Source: Macquaria australasica
Lineage: Eukaryota > Chordata > Actinopteri > Centrarchiformes > Percichthyidae
Direction: 5' to 3'
DNA: 64,000 nt
Assembly: GCA_005408345.1 (NCBI GenBank)
Contig: SEMN01000151.1
Location: forward strand, 1 to 64,000
Part shown: positions 12,350-24,529 of the stretch, piece by piece
Layout of the letters: every line of letters begins with the position of its first letter
How positions within the stretch are numbered: position 1 is the stretch's first letter
Made by a program: the position numbers and the translations under genes
The notes under the pieces: model-generated
What the model saw: only the letters and a program-made list of their open reading frames with translations
Databases searched by the model: none
Told to the model about the DNA's origin: nothing

Positions 12350-12640
12350 CCCCCCCCGGGGGTCAGCTGAGAAAAAGAAAAAGAGCCATGTGTAAATGTG
12401 TACTCTGGGATTCATAATGACAAACGACTTCTGTCTTCAGAGAACAAGAAATAGAGCATCATTATCTGGATTTAAAGGTAGATTTAATGCTACACAGTGT
12501 TTTGCATTGGACGTTTCACAGCTTTCATTGTGTGACATTGTATTTTTTGCTTTTTACTCCAAAACCAGCCTCCGTGGGTTTACAGATCCCACATTTACAC
12601 ATGGCTCTTTATTTTCTCAGCTGACCCCAGAGGGGATCCG
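12350..12640. mobile_element. MITE with about 40-bp terminal inverted repeats
   Basis: The left end (12,358-12,400) reads GGGGTCAGCTGAGAAAAAG and then AGAGCCATGTGTAAATGTG. The right end (12,591-12,637) is its imperfect reverse complement: CACATTTACACATGGCTCTT and then TTTTCTCAGCTGACCCC. The element is about 290 bp, with no transposase. The target-site duplication was not resolved. Confidence 0.75.
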
Positions 12641-14735
12641 TAGGTCACCAAATGTCACATACACATAAAAACAATTTAAAAGTGTAAACTAACTGCAGAA
12701 ATGTCAATCAAGCACAGTGTGTAGGTGCCCACACAGTCCTGAAGAAAGAGGTCTGATCAGGCAGAATAAGTGAAAGCTCCTGTGGGGGCGGATCATGGCT
12801 GCATCTGGGGAGATGAACAGAAACTAGACCTGCACTTCAGCTATTTAGTTGCGCTTACATAAAGTTGGGGGACTTGCCAAAAAGTTTTTTTTATTTTTAT
12901 ATTTCCTGTGAGAGAGTTTTGGTGTGATGGTGCAGCTGGAGGACAGGAGGACAGGAGCCGTCCTCTGGAGACCACGAATCGTCTTGTTTGAGTTTCTGTG
13001 AGTTTAAGTGCCAGACATTCACTGGTTCCAGCTCCTCGTCAGGATGTATCATAAATGATCCTACATTTCATATATGTGGCTTTTGGACTGATTGACAGAT
13101 AAAACAAGGATAAAACAAAGACGGTTTCTCACGGTGTAAATGTTAATAAAGAGCTGCTGGTTGATTCTGTGAAACCGGCTCTGACCTGGCATGAAGCTGC
13201 CACCTTTTCTGTGAAAACGACATCCCGTCCGATTTGCATGCTAATGTTTCTAGCCTCCAGCTCAGCCCTGAAAACAGACTTTAAACTCCTGACTGAGGCC
13301 TTGTGTCCTCTGGGAGACCAGTTGTTTTCTCTGGTCCAGTCCCTGAATGCTCCACCTGCAACCTGAACGAGGTGGAAAACTTCGACCCACTTTGGCACTT
13401 TTAATATCACCATGAACATGAACTTAGTTCAGTAATAATCTGTATTAGCTCTCCAGCCAATCTGCATTCTGTTTCCTGAAAACTGGGATCAAATAACTGT
13501 TATGTGAATTGTGACACTTTAATCAATTATTAACAATGGAAATCCCGTTACTCTGTGGAGCCGCCATGCAAATCTCTCCCTGGATGTTCACTGACCTCCA
13601 GGAAATCAGTGACTGTTTGCTCTTATTTGAATACCTCAAACTATGTGATTAAACAGCAGTTTCTGTGAGGAGGACGTTGCCTCTGAGGAATAATACTGGT
13701 AACTGTTTAACCGTCATTCATGCAGAGAGGTTCACTGACCTCATGTGTTTGTCTTTCATACATTACACTGTAGGTTAACACTTTCACAGCTGGCAGCAGC
13801 CCACTTAAACTGTCTGCACCCTTACAAACCACCAGAACCTCCTCAGGAGGCCCCTAAAGGATACGGCAGGTGTTTATATGGTATAGTATATTTTGCGACT
13901 CGCTAGACATGTTAATTAACGTTTCTTCTTTATGTTATCCAGGTGGCATTTACATACGTTCCTTTTCAGTGCTACATAAACAAGCACACGGGATTAATGT
14001 GGCACGCCCCAAGGACGTTCGTATTAAACAAAGTGCCTGAAACCATTTATCCCACATGACGTGAATGCAGCACGAGCCCAACACCAGCTCTGTCTGAAAA
14101 AATCTAGGATGTGTGCAGTGACTGAGAGGTCTGGGACCAGATTTGGATATGGTGTTATGCTGTAAGACACAGACAAGTGTCCATGACCTTGACCATGACT
14201 TCTCAAGGACTTCCAGAACCTCCTCTGTCATACCTAGACCCTCAAAAAAGACATTTGACACCCACTAAAACCACCAGAACCTCCTCAGCTCCTGTCTCCT
14301 CCTAAAGGTTATTTGATAGCCCCTTAAGAACCTCCAGACCCTGTTCAGGAAGGCTAACCTTTTAAGAGACATTAAACATTCTCAAGGACCTCAACAACCT
14401 CGTAGCTGCTCTTGAAACCTTCATAAGTACATTTGAAACACACTTAAGAACGCTTCACCCTTCACAGTGGCCCCTGGCCTGACGGACATAAAGCCACCTG
14501 TCGTGTCCGACTGCTGTGGAGCCTTTTTGCTTTTTCTACCACACAGTTTACACGTAAGTACAGACGCAGCAGAAACACTCCCGCTCGCTGCTGACTGTGT
14601 GATGGCTGGATTAACCTGTAACGGGGCCTCTGTAGAAGACATTGCAGAAACCCAGAGACCAACCAGTACTCATATCCTGGATTAAGACTGTCTGAATCCA
14701 GACTACACACTGATTCTGAACTGGTTTTTAGCACG
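12641..14735. other. Spacer with a degenerate tandem region at its end
   Basis: No gene is supported. From about 13,830, and most clearly 14,196-14,452, the phrase 'ccaccagaacctcctcag ... taaaggttatttgatagcccc ... ttaagaacc' recurs in diverged form, suggesting an old tandem array with units of several tens of bases. Confidence 0.4.
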
Positions 14736-14737
14736 TG

Positions 14738-14935
14738 GTGTGTTCACAGTGGAAGTGGGTGAGAGGCGGGGTCCACCTGGACTGGTCGTCAGTCAATCAC
14801 AGGGCTGACACATAGAGACAGACAAACATTCACACTCACAGTCACACCTGCGGACAATTTAGAATCACCAATTAACCTGCATGTGTTTGGATGGTGGGAG
14901 GAAGCCGGAGTGCCCGGAGAGAACATTAAAACTCC
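14738..14935. repeat. Dispersed teleost repeat ('CACTCACAGTCACACCT ... GTGGGAGGAAGCCGGAG')
   Basis: The consecutive phrases GTCAATCACAGGGCTGACAC, CAATTTAGAATCACCAATTA, CTGCATGTGTTTGGATGGTG and GGGAGGAAGCCGGAGTGCCC are characteristic of a very common fish interspersed repeat. The copy is diverged and non-coding. Confidence 0.65.
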
Positions 14936-14939
14936 CCAT

Positions 14940-15150
14940 CTGAGAGTCTATTATTGTCTCTACGTGGATGCCTGCAAGTCCACAATTGTCTCTATGGGGA
15001 CACGTCGGAGTCCAATAGACACCTTGGAGTTCATTATTTTCTCTACACAGTCTTGTGGGAATCCACTGGACACCTGGAAGTCCATTCTTCTCTCAGTGGA
15101 CAACTATTGTCTCTACATGAACACCTGATTGTCCATGGAAGTCCATTCTG
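14940..15150. repeat. Degenerate minisatellite ('TTGTCTCTACATGGACACC...GTCCA')
   Basis: The phrase 'attgtctctac(a/g)tg(g/a)a(c/t)(a/g)cctg(g/c)aagtcca' recurs about six times with substitutions and small gaps. It abuts the dispersed repeat to its left. It is not coding. Confidence 0.6.
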
Positions 15151-17160
15151 TTATAAACTGTTGACCTGAACTATGTTTGTGATGTCCACATACTGTATAT
15201 GGAAAGACATCTGCCAGCCAATCAGAAAGGAGTCATTTCCGTGGCAGTGGTGTAAAGAGGACATAATGATTCTCTGTAATGAATGACAGACAGAAGACTG
15301 ATTCAGTAGTGGACTACACAGGTAATAGTGAAGGATTTTCGACACGACAACAGATCACATAAAACTTCTTCATACGTTGTGGCAGGTTAAACTGTCTGCT
15401 AAAGATGCTTAATTTTGTTATATGATCGTTGAGGTTTTGAATCTGCATTTTAAAAGATCTGCAGTGAAATTTGGGGATTTTGGATTTTTGTATTTCTGAG
15501 ATGAAGATTTGCATGAGTGAGGAGGTTTCACACATCGGTGACAGCAGACACAGGAAATCCTTCGCTCCTCACTCATCGCTGACCGTCCTGGACGAGCTGC
15601 ACGGCCTCTGCATGACTCAGCAGTCTGGACTGACGGCATGACTCAGCAGGGAGTCACTGCGACTCATCAGTTTCTCTTTTATTTTTTTGGCAAGAGGGAG
15701 AAAATGGTGACAGCGTCCAGTCAGAACAGCCTCGGACGCCCAGAGACAAAACAGTAACTTATGTTGTAAAACATCAATGAACAGTGATCGTGTGGTTGTG
15801 TATTTGGTCTTTTGCATTAAACTATGAGTTAGAGTTGGGCGATATGACGATATATTCTTTGATTCAATAGAAATGTGTCAATGCTGCACGGTTTGAGACA
15901 CTAATCTGCTAACGAATAAGAAAGTTTACAGAATTTTTGCATGAAGTAAATTGATTTTTCAGGTATTGAATTAAGTGGATTAACCAAAAACACACATTCT
16001 GCTTGTTTTACCCGATTTATTTATTTAGTTTTTTATTTGAATTTTTAAAAAATTACGATACACAGTAAACACCACATGGCCAAAAGTATGTGGACAGCTG
16101 AACACTGCAGCCATATGTGACACAGAGTTCATTAACCTGCAGCTCTGACAGCCTCCACTCTGCTGGCTTCAGTCTTTCCTCCAGATGTTGAACTGGTCTG
16201 ATCAGGTCTGGCCCTCATTCAGTGCTCCAGTTCATCCCGGAGGTGTTGGGTGGGGTTGAGGTCAGGACTCTGTGCAGACCGGTCCAGTTCTTTATGGAGC
16301 TGCTTTGTGTCGACACTACGCTGGAAGGACACCTTTGTCTAAAATATCAGGAGCCCACCCCGTCCTTCTGTACCGATATAAAACATGAAAACAATTTTCT
16401 CTATATAACCCAGTCCGACTATGAGTTTGTGACCTGTGACCTCCTTGGTGCGAAATTTAGGAAATAAAGATTCTTACGCTGTCTGATGAAAACGTGTGAA
16501 CTCTCCCACAGTTAACCTGGGCTGTGAGAAGCAGCCCCGCAGCATGCTGGGATGCGAGCTGCCAGAGGAGTGGAGGTGTTTGACTGGAGATCAACTTCCA
16601 TCTGGTTTCTCTGAGTTCAGTCTGGAAAACACAACGTGACGACAGCAGCTTCAGTCTGCCGCTCTGAGTTTGTTTGCCAGGTTGGACGTTGATGAGTGTT
16701 GACTAATCTGCGAGTCCAGAACCGGTTCAGAAATCGAGGACAGAACAGAGAGGGGACTCGAACTGTGCCTGCTCATTTAAACAAAAGGCACCTCTGTAAC
16801 CGTCTTACGATTTGGCCGATGAAACTGTCCCTCAAGACTACAGTTTGTTCTTTTTCCAGCCACTCCGCTCTTCTCTACACTCTAGATGAGGCCTTCAGCA
16901 CTTCCCTCACCCTCAGATTTCACAATAAACTCCAGAGGCTGAAACTCAACCTCGTCCTCTGAATAAAAAGCTGCTCTGTGACCTCTGACCTTTGGCTTCT
17001 ACCAGAGAGACTAGTTCAGTAATGAAGGTGTGTAGTGTGACATGTTTGAGTGTAAGGGAACACTTCTTTTCACATTATGACATGAATTAAGAGAATATAA
17101 ATCACCTTTAAATGTGAAGAAAGAATGTGATCTTACAGCATTGTAACGTTGACAGGACCT
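15151..17160. other. Spacer with Tc1/mariner-like MITE remnant
   Basis: At 16,070-16,330 lies sequence related to the element at 60,988-61,288: GGCCAAAAGTATGTGGACA, then CCTCCACTCTGCTGG, then GGTTGAGGTCAGGACTCTGTG. These are typical of short Tc1/mariner-derived elements of fish. Elsewhere (15,170-16,060 and 16,490-17,160) no gene or repeat family is recognised. Confidence 0.5.
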
Positions 17161-17177
17161 CCAATGTATGAAGGTCT

Positions 17178-17688
17178 TTTATTTTGAAGAGTTTGCAATG
17201 CTTCTGATGTACTTCCTCTCGTGCAGCCGATTTTCTAAAGAATCAACTGAAGAGGGAAAATATAAAAATATAAACTATTTGACAAATGAAATAAAACAAT
17301 AAAAACAATGCAATAACAACTGATGCTTTAGGGAGTCATTATTGATTAAATAAACTAAAAAATAATATTATATTATTGATCATCATGATCGTTATCAGCT
17401 GGGAGACGATGTTACGACAGTCAGACATCAAAACTTAAAGAAACTACTTTAAATTAAAATGTGCAGAAGTTGTCAATAAAAATAAAATAAATACAACCAG
17501 ACAGACAGACAGTTAGGCTCCTTGTAGTTCCTGCGTTCAGTTTACATTAGTCATTATTTTTCATATTTAAATAACTACAAATAATTCATAATTATTCAGA
17601 AAAGATGTTAGCTGCAGCCCGGATGTTCTGAATTCAGTTTCCGACATGAAAATGTGACAAATAAAAAATAAACTAACAAATTAAAGAG
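17178..17688 (-). other. myc: myc 3' untranslated region (inferred)
   Basis: A/T-rich sequence follows the myc stop codon. On the minus strand it has several ATTTA motifs, as expected for an unstable Myc transcript. The clearest AATAAA on that strand reads as tttatt at 17,178-17,183. The exact cleavage site is not visible. Confidence 0.5.
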
Positions 17689-19000
17689 TTAATGTAAAGT
17701 CCTCAGCTGCTCCAGTCTGTGTTTCAGCTCCCTGCTCCTCTTCCTCAGCTCGTCCTTCATCGTCAGCAGCCTCCTCTCGTCCTCTCTGATCTCCACGATG
17801 AACTCTGTCGCCTTTTTCAGGATCACCACCTTGGCCGCTTTGTCGTTGTTGGCCACCGCCGGGATTTCGTCCCTCAGAGTGAGGAAGCTCATCTTCAGCT
17901 CGTTCCTGCGCTGCCTCTCCAGCACGTTGTGAGTCCTGCGTTTGTCGTTGTGGTCCTCGCCGTCGGACCGCGGACTCCAGCACCTGCGGCCGCCGCTCTG
18001 CCTCAGCGCCGCCGGGCAGCTGCTCTCCGACTTTATCCGTTTCCCAGCAGGCTGCTGGAGGGTCGCCGACGGCTGCTGGGCGGCGTAGTTGTGCTGATGG
18101 ATGTTGACGTGAGAGCGTTTCAGGACCAGCGGGGAGGCGTCAGGTCTGCTGCCGGCGTCTGACCGCTGTGACACCTTTCGCCTGTCCACTGTCACCACGT
18201 CGATCTCTTCATCCTCCTCAGCTTCTTCCTCTTCCTCTTCTGGGGAAAAATAGGGTTAGGGTTAGAACTATGAAAATAAGACCTGGCTTGTAATAAACCA
18301 CATTATCCTTTAAGTGTTGAGGAAGTGTTCTTTTCAAAATAAAAGCCTGTTCCCCACCTGATTCACTGTCACTGCTGCTGAGTGGAGGTGAGTCCAGACA
18401 CAGTTCTGATGCCACCTCCATCGCTGCTCCGTCACGGCTCTTCTCGCTCAGCGTGGTGTACGGAAACACCACAGAGGGGTCGATGCAGTCTGTCGCTGCT
18501 GTGTGGAGGTCCTGCAGGTACCCTGCGTTCGCCTGAGAGCTGCCCACCTGCTGATCAGCTGCTCTGTCTGTGGTGGTGTTAGTGTTGTTGGTTGTGGTGG
18601 AGTCCTGACGTGCCCGCAGCGAGGCCAGCCTCTCAGACACCACCTTCTCCAGCTTGGTGGCGGCGGCGAAGCTGCTGCTCCACATGCAGTCCTGGATAAT
18701 GAAGGACTGGAGGAAGGCCGCAGAGGGGTTGCAGTCCTCGTCCAGCAGGTCAGACACCGCCTCCAGGTGGTCAGCGGCGGACAGCGGGACGTCAGAGAGG
18801 GAGGGTCTCCGGCTGGGGGACAGGGGAGGCGTCGGCAGCAGCTCGAACTTCTTCCAGATGTCCTCGCCGGGGCCTGGGAGGAGCTGGCTGCGTGGAGGCA
18901 GGTAGAAGTCCTCCTCCTCGCCATCCAGGAGGAAGTAGGGCTGAACCGTGTCATAGTCATAATCATAGTTCCTGCTGGACATGGTTAACACCGGCGGCAT
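17689..19000 (-). CDS. myc: Myc proto-oncoprotein (c-Myc family transcription factor)
   Basis: Two coding exons on the minus strand (19,000-18,358 and 18,239-17,689) are joined across a 118-bp GT-AG intron and encode 397 residues. The start ATG at 19,000 places NYDYDYD at residue 11, as in vertebrate c-Myc; a second ATG follows six codons later. Domains: MB0 (about 11-33), MBI 46-65 with ELLPTPPLSPSR (phosphodegron equivalents Thr57 and Ser61), MBII about 101-130 (IIQDCMWSSSF), an acidic run 215-228 that begins at the exon junction, a nuclear-localisation-like PAGKRIKSE (278-286), the basic region KRRTHNVLERQRRNELK (314-330), then helix-loop-helix and leucine zipper to the end. The product dimerises with MAX on E-boxes to drive growth genes. 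The C-terminus (LKHRLEQLRTLH) and the neighbouring TRG genes suggest the teleost mycb paralogue, but that is inference. Confidence 0.95.
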
Positions 19001-19009
19001 TATGGCTGC

Positions 19010-20847
19010 CTGTGAGGAGACAAAACATGAGGTCAGGCTTGGCAAGTTTTACCTGACAGGACTGATGATCCCACAGAGCCTCCATACATTAAAGTATTCA
19101 ACAAGGGATTACATAAAAGCTTATGTACAAATAAGTTATACTTTTTGGCTTCTCTAGTTTAAATTCTATCTATCTATATATAAATATAAAGGGGATAAAA
19201 AGTTTACAAAAATACCAAATAATAAATATGTGGATTTATGGATATGGAAAAAACATGTTTCTGTGTAATCACAGAAAAAATGTAATCTTATCTTCATCAC
19301 AAAGCAGTGATTGGAGAAGGAAATCCAGATATCTCAGCTATTTCACCATTATCCTGTAAAAACTTCATATTCTGTGGTTTCAATCCATATTTCACTAATG
19401 AATGTTCAACTGCAGATTCAGTTCCACCCTGAAAACATAACTCAATTAGCAGGAAAGATATGATTGCTGATCTTGAAATTTGAACTCAAATAGTATTTGC
19501 ATGCGGGGGGGGGGGGGGGAGATACCCAACAGCTGCCACAGTTTAAGTTGCTGTTTGAATATTTAAGGGGATCGTCATAGTATTGACACAGACATGATCA
19601 TAAAGTATGTTCCACAGAGCACCATGAGCACTACAGTGGTACAACTTGATATTACTGCCAATATAAAGTCTAATGTTCACAAGTTCTAGGGGTGGAGAGA
19701 TGCACCAAATTACATTAAAAAATAAGGCAGTTTAACATTCTTTAAATGGTCGTCTTATCACTTTAAGATGCGACTCTAAAGACTGGTCTTCATCAGGAGG
19801 TTACTCCTACATTTTGTATGTAAATAACCCAAAAGCCCATTTAAAAAGGGCCATGTTGTAATTAAAAAAAGAGATTGTGTGTATTGGGTGTTATTAAAGT
19901 GTGCCAGTACCACATTCACACAAAACTTCATTTAAAAAAAAAAAAAGTGAGTTTAGTTTTCTCTTCTTTGAGGTCCAAGTTAGGACTATACAACACACAA
20001 TAACACAATTACACAATATGACTCAAATAAAAAGATTCTTAAAAAAAATGCACTTCATGTACAACCTATGCCTAGACTGTCATCAGGTAGGGGCTGCAGG
20101 TGTACTGAACTCTGAGGCCAGAGGGGAGAAAGGTCACATGGTTAAACCAAATATCGACAGGTGAGGTGTCAGTGCTCAGCAGGTACACGGCTATCAAATT
20201 ATCTCTAAGTCTCTTTAACTGAAGGGGTTTTAGTGACCACAGAGAAAACTAAGTGTAGGCACAATAGTCCCACAAAACTTAACCCAAGAAACAGTCAGTT
20301 TAGGATTTTTTTTGTTTATAAATACAGGTAAAACTACAAAATATGGCTCCAATACAAAGAGTCATAATCAACAGAGGACACTCGACACTTCGGCATACAA
20401 AAAACCTTAAACAGCACATGTTAGGAAAACTGTCACCAACCACGTTTAGCGCAAAAAACAAAACAAAACAAAACAAAAAAACTTCCAATATTAGCTACTA
20501 AGAAAGAAGCGGTATTTAAGTTGAATATAGGGGGATTATTCTGTGACACTGGGGGGTCAGAAACATGCTTTGCTCAAACGTTGACAGCTGAGATGTTGGT
20601 GCTCTGCAGATACACCAACAGCCGCAAAACACGCAACTCCATTTTAACACCATTAAATCACCGTTTAAAGTAACAGCTGCCCAAATACAGTTTGTGACCG
20701 TGGTAACAACTAACTGCAGGGGTAAATTCGGCATATTTTTTAGGCTGGTTTTGTGACAAGTTCTCCCCGTGGAGGAGAAAACTGCCCCGAAGAGAAGCAG
20801 CAGGGAGCTGGAACCGAACCGAACCGTTAGCTGCTGTTAAAACTCAC
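19010..20847 (-). other. myc: myc intron 1 (inferred)
   Basis: The acceptor CTCCTCACAG lies just before the exon holding the start codon (exon edge 19,009). A plausible donor G|GTGAGT lies at 20,848/20,847. The intron has a G homopolymer at about 19,506-19,519. Two stretches (about 19,900-20,170 and 20,300-20,720) share loosely similar phrases such as 'gctgagatgttggtgctc' and 'gtgaggtgtcagtgctc', which may be an old local duplication. No coding sequence is supported in it. Confidence 0.55.
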
Positions 20848-21075
20848 CGTTATGACTCCCGGAACAAAGCTGACGGGACTGATAACCGAGTAAAATCCGT
20901 TCTGTTCGCTTTATCCAGCGGAGCCCGTGTGTGAAGAGTATATCCTCTCTCAATCAATAATCGATAAGTGATCTGTGAAGGCGCCGCCGCTCCGTGCTGC
21001 TGCCCCACCGAGTCACGCCCCGGCTCCTGCCCCTTTTCGTCTACATCCGCACACAAGACAATTTTCGCGCCAAAT
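20848..21075 (-). promoter_or_regulatory. myc: myc non-coding exon 1 and promoter region (inferred)
   Basis: This is a CpG-rich stretch in an A/T-rich neighbourhood. A splice donor ends the candidate exon at 20,848. On the minus strand a TATA-like GGATATACTC lies at about 20,934-20,946. Further upstream TTTTCGCGCCAAA (21,062-21,074) matches the E2F consensus TTTSSCGC/TTTCGCGC on both strands. E2F control of the c-myc promoter is established in mammals. The transcription start and the length of exon 1 are guesses. Confidence 0.45.
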
Positions 21076-21079
21076 GTGA

Positions 21080-22300
21080 GCTACGTAGTGCACTAAAACG
21101 ACTCGTGAGCGCGTTGGTGGCAGCGTGAAAAATAATTAAAACACTCGGTCTCGTAGCAACAGTCAATTTTATCACACGTTTGCGTTCAAACGGATCAATA
21201 CGACGCGTTAAATGCAGGAACTGTTTTACTCCGCGGATGTGTAGTGAAGCAGCGACGTAAGCGGGCGGTCGGTGAACAGTAAATGATGCGGAGGCACGAA
21301 GTTCCGGGAATTCTGCTGTCAGTCAGGACGAAGCCAAGAAAAACACGAGAAAATATATAAAATATAAAACGATAAAAATACTTATTAAAGGAAAGAATAA
21401 CATACATAAAAATTAAAAAATATAATAAAAATAATTACAGAGGAAAAGAAAAAGTATTAAATAACAAAATAAAACGGTAACAAATGAAAATAAAATAATC
21501 AAAAAATTAACAAATACACAAAAAAACATTTAAAATAAAATAACAAAATAAAACAATTATAAAATAGATCAGAAATTAAAGAAAAAAATAAAATGAGATA
21601 AAGAACAGAATAAAATGATAAATAAAATCTATATCTCTCACCGAGTGTCTTTCAGTCACTTGTGTTTCTGTTATTGTGTCCACCCCCTGAAAATCCCAAT
21701 TATGAAGCCTTTTTTTTTTTTTTTTAAATTTGCATTTTAGCTGTTTATTTCCATCAGTATATACACTAGTGTATATACACACATACTAGTTACTTGATAA
21801 TGTCTCAGAGGATGAACAAACCTCTATATATATATATTTCATACTTAAATGTCACTTCTTTAACTTTTAGATCTCTGAATCTTCAGCACTGAGTTTAATG
21901 ACAAGTTTTGACTCTGAAGTATACATGAGGACAAACCCTCTCTGCCTCACTGATGATGATCACATATAAACTTTATTTAACCAGGATTTAACCAGGAAAG
22001 TGACGTTAAACATCTACAGATATGGACACACAGAGGTTATAAATATACAACAGACTTACTATAGATGAATTATAATAAAACAGATAAATGATGAAGAGAA
22101 TATTCAGGGGATCAACAAAGCAGATATGATCAAAAGGAATTATGTTTGATTGATAAAACATCATAACAGCATTAGCCATGGTAGGCTAGCAGAAGTAGAA
22201 TAACCAAACGATATGCATGAACTAGACAACTAAATCTGCATTTTAAATGTTGTATGACACCGTTAAAAGAGTAAAATGAGTAAGATTGGATTGAGCTCCT
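21080..22300. other. A/T-rich spacer upstream of myc
   Basis: 21,340-21,630 is dominated by AAAATAA-type low-complexity sequence. Short poly(T) (about 21,711-21,725) and (AT)n tracts follow. 21,960-22,060 has a phrase (ACTTTATTTAACCAGG...) known from fish repeats. No gene was seen. Confidence 0.5.
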
Positions 22301-22315
22301 GCTGTCACCTTGACG

Positions 22316-22332
22316 CTGCTGCCCTCTGCTGG
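22316..22332 (-). promoter_or_regulatory. CTCF-like motif
   Basis: On the minus strand the sequence is CCAGCAGAGGGCAGCAG, which fits the vertebrate CTCF core CCASYAGRKGGCRSY. Binding is not shown by sequence alone. Confidence 0.5.
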
Positions 22333-22399
22333 CTGCAGTGACGCACTGCTCCACACCAGGCATACTGTAATACAATGAGGTGGTAGAAAAGGTAAAAAA

Positions 22400-22940
22400 C
22401 ACTACTGGTAGTATTAGTATTAGTACTGTAGCAGGAGCAGTAGTAATAGTAGTATAGCAGTTGTAGCAGCAGTAGTAAAAGGCCTTACGTAAAGCAGTGT
22501 GTTGTTGTGGCCACTAGAGAGCAGCAGTATTTCTAATTCTATTATACTACATACTAATCGTCATAGCGTACTGTTTTAGTGTTAAAAAAATCAAATACTC
22601 CCCATCATCCACAATCTGTTTAGATCGTGTTGCAGCTGTGAGCAGCTCCATCTCCTTTGTGCATTACAAACACTACAGACTCCAAACCTGCTTAGAACGA
22701 GGAACACAGCAGTGGTTGTAGTACAGACCTTTTTCATGACGTGTCTGACAGCAGGAAGATCACAGGTGAAGAACCTTAATAACGGCCACTTTAGTGGGCT
22801 GGCTCACTGACAGAACAGAGCCATCGTTAATGTTGTTAGTTACACCTGAGCTGTACCTGCTGCAACAGGTACAAATGTCTGCTGCGAGAAATGCTGCTGG
22901 TAGTAGTAATAATAGTTGTAGTAGTAGTAGTAGTACAGTG
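22400..22940. repeat. (AGT)n-rich module with CTCF-like motif, copy A
   Basis: AGT/AGC-rich tracts at 22,400-22,490 and 22,895-22,940 flank the phrase AAAGGCCTTACG, then GTGTGTTGTTGTGG, then CCACTAGAGAGCAGCAG (22,511-22,527). The phrase GAGCCATCGTTAATGTTG, then TTACACCTGAGCTGT (about 22,820-22,860), recurs at 25,027-25,065. A second copy of the whole arrangement lies at 24,530-25,200. Confidence 0.6.
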
Positions 22941-23009
22941 AAACCGTTGCCGTGGTGAAACGTTTGTCAGACATGAGCAGAACTTCTTACATCACATTGT
23001 TTTGAAAGC

Positions 23010-23835
23010 TGCTATATAATCCATCCATCTATTTTCTGCAGCATTTCTGGGACCGGGTCACAGGGGCAGCAAGCCAAACAAGGTAGTCCAGACGTCTCTC
23101 TGACCAGCAACATTTTCCAACTCCTCCTGGGGGATCCCGAGGTGTTCACAAGCCAGATGAGATATGTAATCCCTCCAGCGTGTTCTGGGTCTACCCCGGG
23201 GTCTCCTACCAGTTGGACGTGCTCCAGAGGAAGGGGCCCAGGAGGTGGTCAAGGAGCAGCGGCTCTACTCCGAGCTCCCTCCGGATGTCTGAGCTCCTTA
23301 CCCTGTCTCTAAGGCTGAGCCCGGATACCCCACGTTCATGTTTTCAGTGGGTGTTGGGCTCCACCCGGACTGTCCCTTGTCACTTATCACTTTGTGATCT
23401 TTATGGATCTCAAGGTGCAGCCGGGGGGAGGAGAGTGTCCGGTTTGTGGACCTCAGACTTGCGTCTCTACTCTTTGCAGATGATGTGGTTCTGTTGGTTC
23501 ATCAGACCGTGACCTTCAGCACGCACTGGAGCGGTTTGTATTCGGGATGAGAGTCAGCACCTCCTAGTACGAGGCCATAGTTGCTGGTAAAAAAGTGGAT
23601 TGCTCCATCCGGGTTGGGAGTGAGTTGCTGCCCCAAATGAAGGAGTTCAAGTAAATCAGTGTCTTGTTGTAATGCGGGTGTTGTACTGGACCATTGTGGT
23701 TCAGAGGGAACTGAGCCAGTCGATCCACGTTCTAACCCTCACCTGTGGTAACGAGCTTTGGGTAGTGACCGAAAGAATGAGATCGCGGATACAAGCAGCC
23801 GAAAGGAGTTTCCTCCGTAGGCTGTCTGCTGTATA
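23010..23835 (-). mobile_element. RTE/Rex3-like LINE fragment with a 5' inversion
   Basis: The left part (23,010 to about 23,335) is on the minus strand and encodes a LINE C-terminus: RRPRGRPRTRWRDYISHLAC and then GIPQEELENVAGQRDVW. It ends in the CCATCCATCTA tail of such elements. The right part (about 23,340-23,835) is on the plus strand and carries the preceding reverse-transcriptase segment, including LFADDVVLLVHQ-type coding at 23,470-23,505 with frameshifts. The outer right edge (TTTCCTCCGTAGGCTG) is the piece that should directly precede the start of the left part. The element is dead. Confidence 0.7.
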
Positions 23836-23845
23836 AATGAAGTTA

Positions 23846-23846
<1 letters not shown>

Positions 23847-23881
<35 letters not shown>
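23847..23881. repeat. (ATT)n microsatellite
   Basis: About 35 bases of pure ATT directly follow the LINE fragment. Confidence 0.9.
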
Positions 23882-23999
23882 GTGGTCGTAGCAGTAAGAG
23901 TAAAAGGCCTGTAGCTTGAAGGAGGTGTGTGTGTTGTTGCATTGTCAAGTTTTATTCCTGACAGCAGCAGCTGAAGTATCGGTAGAAGCACAGCTGCAG

Positions 24000-24315
24000 C
24001 GATTAGTTAATTTATTGATTAGTCAATTGATAGAAAATCGATCTGCAAGTATTTTGATAATCCATTAATAATTTTGGCAAAAATGTAAAAAAAAAAAAGA
24101 TTGATGGTATCAGGTTCTCAAATTTGAGAATTTACTGCTTTTCTTGGTCTGACAGTAAATTCCAGTAAACTGAATATTTTGGGGGTTTTGACTCATCAAG
24201 ACATTTGATGACATCATCTTGGACTTTAATTGTTTGGTCACAATATCCTAATCGAGAAAATAATCAGCAGATTAACTGATGACAAAACTAATCGTTAGTC
24301 GCAGACCTAATTTGA
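24000..24315. mobile_element. MITE-like element ('GCAGCGATTAGTTAAT ... AACTAATCGTTAGTCGCAG')
   Basis: The left end GCTGCAGCGATTAGTTAAT and right end ACTAATCGTTAGTCGCAG are imperfect inverted repeats, with the family-typical interior (ATTTGAGAATTTACTGCTTTTC). Related diverged copies lie at 52,025-52,230, 54,120-54,350 and 63,620-63,850. There is no coding capacity. It is probably hAT-derived, judged from memory of similar fish repeats. Confidence 0.65.
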
Positions 24316-24529
24316 AGCTTTTCTTTGTTCTATATGATAACAGACTGAACATCATTTTGTGTCGGTCGGATAAAACAAACAATCTGAAGACGTCACATGC
24401 AGCTCTGGGGAAGTTTAATGAGCATTTCTCACTGCATTCTGGCATTTTATAGACAAACGATTCATCAGTTAATCAGAACAGATTCATTGATAATGAAGAT
24501 CAAGTCAAGTTAGTTGCAGCCCATAAGTA

